Assembly (NCBI GenBank): GCA_002295925.1
Contig: DBGO01000013.1
Span: forward strand, 300,591 to 364,590
Origin: Flavobacteriales bacterium UBA852
GTDB taxonomy: Bacteria > Bacteroidota > Bacteroidia > Flavobacteriales_E > Vicingaceae
Direction of reading: 5' to 3'
Length of the DNA: 64,000 nt
Shown: positions 36,671 to 44,302 of the stretch, in pieces
Numbering within the stretch: position 1 is the stretch's first letter
Layout of the letters: each line of letters opens with the position of its first letter
The notes under the pieces: model-generated
What the model saw: the letters and a program-made list of their open reading frames with translations, nothing else
Told to the model about the DNA's origin: nothing
Databases searched by the model: none
Program-made: the position numbers and the translations under genes

Positions 36671-36699
36671 TGTTAAGGGATTGTTAAGGAAATATTAAA
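36671..36699 (-). promoter_or_regulatory. PHO-box-like direct repeats before the TonB receptor gene
   Basis: On the minus strand two exact CTTAACA units (36688-36682 and 36677-36671) and a third weaker TTTAATA unit (36699-36693) recur every 11 bases, i.e. 7-base half sites with 4-base spacers, as bound by PhoB/OmpR-type regulators. A GACTTTTG -7-like element lies 21 bases further down (36650-36643). Confidence 0.5.
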
Positions 36700-36762
36700 A
36701 CTATATTTCAGAATAAATATAATTGTACTATAAATCAAGCAACTAAAGGATTTACATTTGTT

Positions 36763-37623
36763 CTAATGCATAATATGTGCTTCGGTGGCTTGAATTACTT
36801 CATAGGTGTTGACATCGTAAATAAGAGCTACTACCATGCAGTTTTTAGATTTGTATTCGGCATTTACATTTGTGGTAAACTCTTGATGTAAAGTGTCGCC
36901 TTGAGCAGATGTAGGAATTGAAGTTCCCCAAATCCCGTTAAGGTCTTTTCTGAATACGTGTCTGTGGTCGTAATTTGGGTCATCCACCGGTCCGTTTTTT
37001 TGCCAGGCAATAATATGGTCTTCAATTAAGTAAACTTGTAAGTTATAACTTGATGATGCTGTTTGCAACCATTCAATATCTACCAAGACTTTTAAAGAAC
37101 GAACAGAATCATTATACAGGTTTGTTAAGTTTATGGCAACCAATGGTTGGTCGTTTTTTATTTGCTGAACAGCAGGTTCCCATTGTGTTTTTGTCAATAC
37201 ATAATTGCCGGCTACTTGAATTCTGCTAACCATTCCGGCAGGATATGCCGCTACGCCAAATTGGGTGTTAAAGGCTTCGCCCAAGTCGGTAGTGAAATCT
37301 TCTTCATACATGCCCGAACCGGGAGGGTCGGGAAGTGCAAAGTATCCGGCATGTAATGAAACAGGAATAACAGTATCGCCGTAAATACTGTCGATTCTTG
37401 CTATTTCAGCTGCACCATCAGGGCAATTTGTACATTTGTGCCCGGTAAATTCTTCAATTAAAACAGATCTATAAGTAGTGTTAGGTGTTGAAGTTACCGT
37501 ATCGAAAACTATACCCTCGGTAATTACATTTTCTTGTGTTGGGTATGGGTTTTTAACAATTTCACAAGCTGTAAACAGTGATAAAAACAGGAGTGCTGTT
37601 GTTGTATAAGCGAGAATTTTCAT
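36763..37623 (-). CDS. Omp28-family outer-membrane lipoprotein with CxxC motif
   Basis: A 286-residue lipoprotein (MKILAYTTTALLFLSLFTAC, lipobox at the end). The core is the Omp28 thioredoxin-like fold: SVLIEEFTGHKCTNCPDG with the C-T-N-C pair, then VIPVSLHAGYF and VAAYPAGMVSRI containing the cis-Pro region. The C-terminal part is a beta-sandwich (VAINLTNLYNDSVRSLKVLVDIEWL; VFRKDLNGIWG). Omp28 proteins were named from Porphyromonas outer membranes; their redox role is inferred. Last gene of a run with TlpA and DUF6029. Confidence 0.9.
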   Translation of the reverse strand: MKILAYTTTALLFLSLFTACEIVKNPYPTQENVITEGIVFDTVTSTPNTTYRSVLIEEFTGHKCTNCPDGAAEIARIDSIYGDTVIPVSLHAGYFALPDPPGSGMYEEDFTTDLGEAFNTQFGVAAYPAGMVSRIQVAGNYVLTKTQWEPAVQQIKNDQPLVAINLTNLYNDSVRSLKVLVDIEWLQTASSSYNLQVYLIEDHIIAWQKNGPVDDPNYDHRHVFRKDLNGIWGTSIPTSAQGDTLHQEFTTNVNAEYKSKNCMVVALIYDVNTYEVIQATEAHIMH

Positions 37624-37647
37624 AGTGCGCATATTCTTTATTTTATA

Positions 37648-39300
37648 TTAAAACGAACTGGTTATTGAAATGGTTACACCGTTGGCTGCCGGCACATTTC
37701 GGCAAACCCCTCCAACACAAAATATTCCGGCACGTTGTCTTCCATAACCAATTTGAATTCTGTTGGCATTTTTTATATATCCGAAAGAGGCATAATAATA
37801 ATGTACTTTTGGCTCTCCGTGTGATGCGCCGTAATTATATTGGTCCATTACAGCTACAAACCAATGCGGACTGTATGTGTATTCAATTAAACCTGTTGCC
37901 CACGAGCCATGATCTTGGTGAGTGAAAAGCCCTTGCAACTCGGTTCTGACAGCATGTTTCTTGGCAACTTTCCATGTTATATCAATTACTCCAATATTAG
38001 CGTAAATCATGGGTTTGCCCGGTTTGCCTTGTAGAATATCTTGATTAAACACAATATTTGAATAGGTGAATATACCTTTTAGTTTTTTACTGAATTTTTT
38101 AGAAATTTCTACATTTATTTCTTCCCAATATTTTTCATCTCCCAAACTAAAATAATTGGATTTATAGCCCAAACGGTTTGTGTTCAAGTCGTTTAACCCA
38201 ACAGTATCTATATTATAATAAGTAGAATAGTTCAACAATATTTTTGTGCCATATTTCCCACCGAAAAGGGATTTCTTTTTTATTTTAAAAATCAGCTCTG
38301 CTTGTCCGCCAATTTCGCCAAGCGGTTGTGTGGCAAAAGGATAAAGGGTAGCCAATAAATTGTATGTATGTTGGCGTGTGAAGGCAGGAATGTAATTGAT
38401 TAAAAGGTTGGTTAGTCCCTGATTTCTGTCAGAGCGGTAACTCATATTATCTACACGTAATCCTGAGATAGAAAACCCTAATCCTTTTTTGGAGTAAGAA
38501 GCTTGCGCCAATAAAGCTTCTCCGGGTTTGTATATAAAGTTGTTGTCGGCAGAAGGGTCATTGTATTTATATGCGTATTCAATGTTAAAATTTACTTTTT
38601 TGTATTGGATATTGCTGCGTAAGTCATAAGAGGCAACATTTTCGGGTAAAATATATTGCGTGTTTTGGTCGGGTTGATATTTGCTGACAAAACTTGCGCC
38701 GAGCGTAATTTTCGTTGCTTTTTCATTCCATTTTTTCAAAATATCATTCAAAAAAACTTCTCCATCCAATCCGCGAACTATTCCCGGACCCAATTCAAAA
38801 AATAATCGCTGACGACCTATTAACCCTTTAATATAGACGCCCTTTGCCGGTTTATATTTTACTCTGAACCCGTCCATTACATTATCATAACCCAATCCGC
38901 GTTCTTCGTAACTTCTGAAAATTAAACCGCTGCCGAATTGATCGTAAAAATTACCGGCAGTAACTTCCAGTTGGTCGTTGGTGAAGGTTACGTAACGGTA
39001 GGGTATTCCACTGCCTTTGTATCCTGTTGGGAATCCAAGCATAGGGTTTAAGTAGCTTTCGTATCGAAAGCCGGCTTGAATGTTTTTATTGGTATAAATA
39101 AAATTGGCAAAACCGTTTGACAGCAGTTGTTCGGGTACGGCTTGTGCTCCAATCACAGAATCTTCATTATAGTATTGAGCATCGAGCTGAAAATTTCCGT
39201 GCAATTCACCGTTAGATATGGTTTCGCCAAGCGATTGAGAGAATGAGTAATAGGAGATTCCAAAAGAAAAACCTAATAAAAGCAAAGATTTTTTTAACAT
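37648..39300 (-). CDS. DUF6029-type outer-membrane barrel protein
   Basis: A 550-residue exported protein (MLKKSLLLLGFSFGISYYSFSQ) composed of amphipathic beta strands from about residue 30 to the end, closing with GVTISITSSF. Conserved spots include VTAGNFYDQFGSGLIFRSYEERGLGYDNVMDGFRV, which I associate with the DUF6029 family of Bacteroidota. It should form a large outer-membrane barrel; cargo unknown. It lies 10 bases after tlpA and 24 bases before the Omp28 lipoprotein gene, so the three are cotranscribed. Confidence 0.85.
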   Translation of the reverse strand: MLKKSLLLLGFSFGISYYSFSQSLGETISNGELHGNFQLDAQYYNEDSVIGAQAVPEQLLSNGFANFIYTNKNIQAGFRYESYLNPMLGFPTGYKGSGIPYRYVTFTNDQLEVTAGNFYDQFGSGLIFRSYEERGLGYDNVMDGFRVKYKPAKGVYIKGLIGRQRLFFELGPGIVRGLDGEVFLNDILKKWNEKATKITLGASFVSKYQPDQNTQYILPENVASYDLRSNIQYKKVNFNIEYAYKYNDPSADNNFIYKPGEALLAQASYSKKGLGFSISGLRVDNMSYRSDRNQGLTNLLINYIPAFTRQHTYNLLATLYPFATQPLGEIGGQAELIFKIKKKSLFGGKYGTKILLNYSTYYNIDTVGLNDLNTNRLGYKSNYFSLGDEKYWEEINVEISKKFSKKLKGIFTYSNIVFNQDILQGKPGKPMIYANIGVIDITWKVAKKHAVRTELQGLFTHQDHGSWATGLIEYTYSPHWFVAVMDQYNYGASHGEPKVHYYYASFGYIKNANRIQIGYGRQRAGIFCVGGVCRNVPAANGVTISITSSF

Positions 39301-39310
39301 TTTCAGAAAA

Positions 39311-39826
39311 TTATTTTATTTCTTCCCCGTTAGCTAATTTTTTTACTAATTCATAAAGCTCGTCTTCATCGCCGGGCGTGTATGAGTTATGCTGCCAAAC
39401 AATGTTTCCGTTACCGTCAATCAAAAACGTATGCGGTACATTATTAACGTTCATAGCTCTTTTAAAATCGCCGTTTGGGTCAAGGTAAACTTCATATTCC
39501 CAACCCGAACCATTTACATATGGTGCAACTTTGCTTACATTTCGAGAATCATCAATAGAAATGGCGATAAGCTTAACGCCGGTTTCGTCAACCCAATCTT
39601 CATATACTTCGGCAATGGCATTTAATTCCCTTTTGCAAGGACTGCACCAAGTTGCCCAAAAACTTATTATTATTGGTTTGCCATCGTTTTCAAAAACTTC
39701 TGTCTTTACACTTTGACCGTCAAGCGTTTTTACTTCAATGTTTTTTGGTACTGTATTGCTTTGCGCAGATAAAAAGGTTGTCAGTAATGCAAAAGCAATG
39801 GTTGTGAGTGATTTTTTTATTTTCAT
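39311..39826 (-). CDS. TlpA-like periplasmic thioredoxin
   Basis: A 171-residue exported thiol-disulfide protein. Signal peptide (MKIKKSLTTIAFALLTTFLSAQ) followed by a TlpA/redoxin fold with the active site FWATWCSPCKREL, the central ISIDDSRN insertion typical of TlpA/ResA, and the cis-Pro loop VNNVPHTFLIDGNG. It probably reduces a specific exported partner; the downstream CxxC Omp28 proteins are obvious candidates, with electrons from the DsbD homologue at 4.4 kb. Confidence 0.93.
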   Translation of the reverse strand: MKIKKSLTTIAFALLTTFLSAQSNTVPKNIEVKTLDGQSVKTEVFENDGKPIIISFWATWCSPCKRELNAIAEVYEDWVDETGVKLIAISIDDSRNVSKVAPYVNGSGWEYEVYLDPNGDFKRAMNVNNVPHTFLIDGNGNIVWQHNSYTPGDEDELYELVKKLANGEEIK

Positions 39827-39854
39827 GATAATCAGGTTTTGATATTAATAAGAA

Positions 39855-39876
39855 TGGAGTGGCAAAAACCACTCCA
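39855..39876 (-). terminator. Hairpin after the frameshifted Omp28 gene, weak terminator
   Basis: Perfect 8-bp arms (39855-39862 with 39869-39876; TGGAGTGG/CCACTCCA) with a 6-nt loop. Only a broken T-run (TTCTTATTAATA) follows on the minus strand, so readthrough into tlpA is likely. Confidence 0.55.
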
Positions 39877-39899
39877 AACTTAAAAAATTCAAGTATATT

Positions 39900-41806
39900 T
39901 TATTTGGTAATTGTAATTTTTTGACTGACAATAGAATTATCAACTTTTAGGTTAACTAAATAAAAACCGTTGGCAAAATTAGAAGCATCAATTTTATAAT
40001 TGTAATAACCGGGTGTGTGCATTTTGCTGTCGGTAGTATATACCAATTCTCCCATCATGTTATAAACTTCTAATTTTACATTATTGGCTTTGTTTAAGAA
40101 GAAAGTAATGTTGGTTAATTCTGTAGCAGGATTAGGATAAATATTCAAATCAAAAGTTTGTTTTTCTTCTTTTATTCCTACACCTAATAATCGAGACTCA
40201 ATTGTGTTTACAACTTCACCGGTATTTTGGTCAATCACCATTCCTATCAATTTAATTTGCGTTTCGTCATACCCGGCAGGTAAAGTGTAAGTATAATTTT
40301 GAGTATATGGTGTATTGGCAACAATTGTAGAAGGGATACTTCCAGATGTGCCATTCCATCCGCCTAAAATTGCTCTTCCTACATGGTCGTACACCATTTG
40401 CGCAGCAGGAACAGGGTTTGGTAAGTTTTCATAACCACCCATTGTTCCGTTACTACCTCCTGCATAATAGTTGGTTTGATTATATCCGGATGAAGTTCCT
40501 GTAACACTGTCTTCAACTATAACGGCATTAATGCGGAAGTTTCCTGTCATGTCAACAACAAAGGTTGCTTCAACGTCAAATGAAATTTGACGCGAACTTC
40601 CTGTCCATGTAGCGTTATTTATTGATACAGTTACCGGAGGAATATCGTTTATGCGTTGTTGATAATAGTTTTCAAAAGTTGAGGGATCAACATCAATGTA
40701 ATAACGATCAACCAATCCACTTGGGTATCCACCGATTAAAGCGCCGATTCCATTGTCGTAAGTAGAGTTTACCATTGGATCTCCATTATGAACAGCTACG
40801 CCAACCCATGTTGTTGGGTAAGTTGCAGCCATATAATCCATAAATACAGCTCCACGAGGACACCATCCACACCATGTTCCTGTTGCTTCTTCACCTAAAA
40901 CTCTTTTCTGTGGAATTGTAGATACGCCATATACAGTTGTATTAGCCGTGTCATTTGAGCTAACAGCATCTCCAGGAAGAGTTACCCAAGCTGTAATATT
41001 GTATGCTCCTGCATTATTAATGTTTAATTGTGTGAGAAATTATAAGTAGTATTTGAAGCAATATTTAATCCTGTTAGATTATCTGTATATGTGTTGGTTC
41101 CGTCTGTCCAAGTAATATCAATTGCTGTAATTGGGTTTGCTCCTTCGTTTTTTATTGTTCCTTGAATAGTTGCCGAAGAAGGAGCGGAATAGTAGGGTGT
41201 CATGTCTAAACTAACCAAAGCAGCATCGTCATTTGGTACGTCTTTAATAATAATGTCATCTATTGTAAGCCAGTTTTCATCTGTACAACTGTCATGACGG
41301 AATGCCAAATAAACTTGTTGGCCTGCAAAAGCACTTATGTTTACACTTCTGCTATGCATTATACCTCCACTCGGTAATATTTCGGTAAAAATCGGTGTAG
41401 CCGAAGTTATATCTGCTTGAGTGTTTCCTGTGGTAACAATATAAACATCATAATGTTCTTCCCACCAGTTGTTAGTTGTTTCAGGGTTGCCGGCTTTCCA
41501 AAACAAGGTTAAGTTTGGTCCGGCACCGGTTAAGTCAATCGGTTGAGAAGTAACCATAATATTGTCAGGAGTTAAAGGGCCTGATGAAATCCATGATGCA
41601 GAAATTGCTGAACCGCCCGTTGTCCCCATACTGGAGGTTACAGCAGCTTGCCAGTTATTTCCATCGCCATCCACATCATAAAGTGTCCATGCTGAAATGT
41701 CGGGAGATGTGGCAGTTCCGAAATCTTCGGTAAAATAAGTTTGTGCAAATAAGCTTCCGCTAAATAACGGAGCCAATATACCTGCAAGTAGTAATTTTCT
41801 TTTCAT
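39900..41806 (-). pseudogene. Frameshifted adhesin-Omp28 fusion with T9SS type A sorting domain
   Basis: Two reading frames together encode one recognisable protein of about 636 residues. Frame 1 (41806 to 41024) has the signal peptide MKRKLLLAGILAPLFSGSLFAQ, a cleaved-adhesin-type jelly-roll (TEDFGTATSPDISAWTLYDVDGDGNNW ... NWLTIDDIIIKD) and a CARDB-like domain that stops in mid-strand (NTTYNFSHN). Frame 2 resumes in register as LNINNAGAYNITAWVTLPGD and continues through an Omp28 thioredoxin-like domain with TGTWCGWCPRG (CxxC at 40860-40871), to a type A sorting domain ending KITITK at 39900. The two frames overlap only at 41027-41039, where loss of one base explains the break. It could be a real mutation or a sequencing error; no slippery heptamer is present. 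The start is the ATG two codons after a TTG. Confidence 0.85.
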
Positions 41807-41832
41807 AATCAATTGTTTTTAAAAATATCTTT

Positions 41833-41840
41833 CAAATTTA
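41833..41840 (-). promoter_or_regulatory. -7 element for the adhesin-Omp28 gene
   Basis: TAAATTTG on the minus strand is a perfect TAnnTTTG match 26 bases before the ATG. Confidence 0.4.
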
Positions 41841-41873
41841 ATGGATTTTATTCGGTGCATAAAAATTTTAGTC

Positions 41874-41921
41874 CACTTTATTATTGGATTTCTAAATTGT
41901 AGAATTTCAATAATAAAAGTG
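41874..41921. promoter_or_regulatory. Long hairpin between divergent T9SS-protein genes
   Basis: Outer arms CACTTTATTATTG (41874-41886) and CAATAATAAAAGTG (41908-41921) pair with one bulged base; inner arms TTCTA (41890-41894) and TAGAA (41900-41904) pair over an AATTG loop. It lies upstream of both promoters and downstream of no gene, so it is not a terminator. Confidence 0.6.
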
Positions 41922-41928
41922 AATTCAT

Positions 41929-41960
41929 TTTGTAATTTGTTGTAAATAAATTTATCTTTG
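41929..41960 (+). promoter_or_regulatory. Promoter of the T9SS protein gene at 41984
   Basis: TTTG (41929-41932), a 20-base spacer and a perfect TATCTTTG (41953-41960), the best complete -33/-7 pair in the window. Confidence 0.65.
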
Positions 41961-41983
41961 GAAAAACATAAAATTGTATTCTT

Positions 41984-42721
41984 ATGAAAAAAGTTTATTT
42001 ATTAAGTTCGTTGATTATTGCTTCATTGTTTGGTTTCTCGCAAACAAATATTCATATTTATGATACCAATCATGTAGAAATTACAGGGCAGTCAATCACT
42101 ATTACTGGGCCATCGGATGTTCAACTTGAAGGAGATGTTTTGGTTGAGCAAAAAACAGGCAGTACAACAGATATTGGATGTAGAAGATATGAAATCAGTA
42201 TTATTTCCGGTTCAATGAATTATTTCTGTTGGTGGCAATGTTATGCACCGCAAAACTCCGGAACAAATCCCGTTTGGACAGCGCCCGATCCGTTGACAAT
42301 GCTGGCGGATAGTGTGTATCATAATTTTCATGGCTATCATAATGGATTGAGTAATCCCGGTACGGCAACCTATCGTTATGTATTTTATGATGTAAACAAT
42401 CCAAATGACTCGGCATTTGTCGATCTTATTTTTGATACTTGGCCGGCATCTGTAAATGAAGTGGAAGTAGAAAATTCATTAAAACTTTTCCCCAATCCTG
42501 CAAAAGATATTGTAAATATTTTGTATCAAATTCCGAATCATGCAACAGCTCAACTTGTGGTAACAGATATCGTAGGAAAACAAGTTTTAAACACCTCTGT
42601 ATCAGGAAATAAATCGTCCTATACATTTAGTGTGGAGAGTTTTAAAAACGGAGTATATTTTTACACTTTTATTTTAAACGGAAAAAAGATTTCTACAAAA
42701 AAAATGGTGGTATACCATTAA
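41984..42721 (+). CDS. Secreted protein with T9SS type A sorting domain
   Basis: A 245-residue exported protein. Signal peptide MKKVYLLSSLIIASLFGFSQ, then a 130-residue beta-rich domain with a Cys/Trp-rich loop (CRRYEISIISGSMNYFCWWQCY) and a YHNFHGYHNG His cluster that looks suited to metal or ligand binding. The C-terminal 80 residues are a sorting domain (LKLFPNPAKDIVNI, VVTDIVGKQVLN, FKNGVYFYTFILNG). I do not recognise the central domain beyond its similarity to domains near other Omp28 genes. It is divergent from the frameshifted adhesin-Omp28 gene and shares a hairpin element with it. Confidence 0.85.
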   Translation: MKKVYLLSSLIIASLFGFSQTNIHIYDTNHVEITGQSITITGPSDVQLEGDVLVEQKTGSTTDIGCRRYEISIISGSMNYFCWWQCYAPQNSGTNPVWTAPDPLTMLADSVYHNFHGYHNGLSNPGTATYRYVFYDVNNPNDSAFVDLIFDTWPASVNEVEVENSLKLFPNPAKDIVNILYQIPNHATAQLVVTDIVGKQVLNTSVSGNKSSYTFSVESFKNGVYFYTFILNGKKISTKKMVVYH

Positions 42722-42743
42722 TTATTCCGTTAATTTTGAATTT

Positions 42744-42770
42744 AAAGCCCGAATTGTTCGGGCTTTTTTT
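42744..42770 (+). terminator. Terminator after the T9SS protein gene
   Basis: A 10-bp perfect stem (42744-42753 with 42757-42766), TTG loop and seven T. Confidence 0.92.
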
Positions 42771-42799
42771 GTTTGAAAAATTAGGTTAATACAGTGGAT

Positions 42800-42832
42800 T
42801 TTGTATTTTTGAATTTAATGGCATTACTTTTG
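42800..42832 (+). promoter_or_regulatory. Promoter of the YfiR-TPR-phosphatase operon
   Basis: TTTG (42800-42803), 21-base spacer, and a perfect TACTTTTG (42825-42832), 27 bases before the TTG start. Confidence 0.5.
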
Positions 42833-42859
42833 TGTTAAGAAAAAATATTTCGAAAAAAT

Positions 42860-43384
42860 TTGAGTAGAATATTAAATATCGGCTTATTAGTGGTTTTTAT
42901 CCTGTTTTCAGGATTTAAAAACTATCAAACTTATGATACCAATGCGCGTATCAAGGCGGTATTTATTTACAATTTTGCCAAATATATTCAGTGGCCATCC
43001 AATTATAAAGACGGACCTTTTATTATCGGTGTGTTCGGCGAATCTAACGTTTTAAAAGAGCTGAACAAAATGGCGAAAATGAAAAAAATCAATAATCGTC
43101 CGTTGAAAGTTGTTCAGTATAAGGATATTGCAGATATTGAAAAATGTCATATATTGTACGTGCCAAAAAAATATTCAGATGAGTTTAATGCGATAAATAA
43201 AAAATTAAAATCGCAAAGTACGGTGGTAATTACAGAAAACGAAGGATTGTTGGATAAAGGTGCAGGAATAAATTTTGTGGTGATTAATAACAGGCAAAAA
43301 TTTGAGATAAATAAAACATTGTTAAAAAAGAAAAAACTAAAAGTAAGTAACGATTTAGACAAATTAGCCGTTAGAATTAAATAA
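42860..43384 (+). CDS. YfiR-like (DUF4154) periplasmic protein
   Basis: A 174-residue exported protein. TTG is the only plausible start, since an in-frame stop lies eight codons upstream and the signal peptide begins right there. The YfiR family pattern is clear: IKAVFIYNFAKYIQWP, IIGVFGES, KMKKINNRPLKVVQY, CHILYVPKK, VVITENEGLLDKGAGINFV, FEINKTLLKKKKLKVSNDL. In Pseudomonas YfiR binds and silences the membrane diguanylate cyclase YfiN. Only one Cys remains here, so the disulfide control of Pseudomonas YfiR cannot operate. The TAATG overlap with the next gene and the SpoIIE phosphatase downstream suggest it controls that phosphatase instead. Confidence 0.88.
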   Translation: MSRILNIGLLVVFILFSGFKNYQTYDTNARIKAVFIYNFAKYIQWPSNYKDGPFIIGVFGESNVLKELNKMAKMKKINNRPLKVVQYKDIADIEKCHILYVPKKYSDEFNAINKKLKSQSTVVITENEGLLDKGAGINFVVINNRQKFEINKTLLKKKKLKVSNDLDKLAVRIK

Positions 43385-44289
43385 TGCGAATTTTAAAATA
43401 CATATCATTTTTATTATTGTTTGCATGGCAAATAAATACTTCTTATGCGCAATTTGCACCTAAAGACGATGTGGTAAAAGCAATGTTGTTTTTACAGCAA
43501 AATGAATTTGATAGTGCCAAAAAGTACATTGATTCCGCCATTGAAAATCCTGAGTTGCAAAATAAACAAGCTACTTGGTATTACAGAGGATATATTTATA
43601 AAGCATTGTTTAAACAAAGAGAAAAAAACAATAAATTTTCTCCATATAGAGAAGAGGCGGTTCGTTCGTATAAAAAATCATTGGAGTTTAAGCAAGAAGA
43701 ACAATTTACAAAAGGCGCTTTAAAGTCATTAGAGTATTTGGCTGCAACTTATTATAATGATGCAGCAATGGCTATTAAAATTGATAAAGATGCCGAAACA
43801 GCAATGAAGATGTTTGAAAAATACAAACAGCTTATTCCTTTGGCTAATCCAAATGAAGATATTAAAAAACGTGAAGTAGAATTTTATTTGGCATTAGCAA
43901 CATTATACAATTCGCAAGACCCTCAAGATTCAACTTTTGACCAAAATGTGGCAGATAGAGCGATAAATTTATATGAGCATGTTTTGAGCTTAGACACAAA
44001 TAATGCAAGTGCATATTATAATTTAGGAATTTTATATTACAATAAAGCGGCAAGTTTGATTAATAAAATGGATTATGACGAGCCGTTGGATGTAGTAAAT
44101 GAAAAATTAGACCATTGTGTATCGTTGTTCTTAAAAGCTCTACCTTATATGCTAAAAGCTTACGATTTGAATTTTAGACGTAAGGATGTTCTCGAAGGGT
44201 TGGTAGGTATATATTATGGCTTAAACGATGATGAAAAATATGAAAAATACAAAGCAGAGTTGGATGCTTTAAAAAATTCTGAAAAATAA
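43384..44289 (+). CDS. Periplasmic TPR protein
   Basis: A 301-residue exported protein (MRILKYISFLLLFAWQINTSYAQ) built of helical repeats: AMLFLQQNEFDSAKKYIDSAIE, TWYYRGYIYKAL, EEAVRSYKKSLEF, EFYLALATLY, ASAYYNLGILYYNKA. These match tetratricopeptide repeats, which hold protein partners. The start codon overlaps the yfiR-like stop codon by one base and the phosphatase gene begins 13 bases downstream. It is likely an adaptor between the YfiR-like protein and the phosphatase sensor domain, which is inference from gene order. Confidence 0.88.
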   Translation: MRILKYISFLLLFAWQINTSYAQFAPKDDVVKAMLFLQQNEFDSAKKYIDSAIENPELQNKQATWYYRGYIYKALFKQREKNNKFSPYREEAVRSYKKSLEFKQEEQFTKGALKSLEYLAATYYNDAAMAIKIDKDAETAMKMFEKYKQLIPLANPNEDIKKREVEFYLALATLYNSQDPQDSTFDQNVADRAINLYEHVLSLDTNNASAYYNLGILYYNKAASLINKMDYDEPLDVVNEKLDHCVSLFLKALPYMLKAYDLNFRRKDVLEGLVGIYYGLNDDEKYEKYKAELDALKNSEK

Positions 44290-44302
44290 CCCTGAACCGG
44301 TA

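Noticed and set aside
41020..41045. Programmed -1 frameshift in the adhesin-Omp28 gene
   Set aside because: The overlap is only about 13 bases and has no slippery heptamer or clear downstream pseudoknot, so a base loss or sequencing error is simpler.
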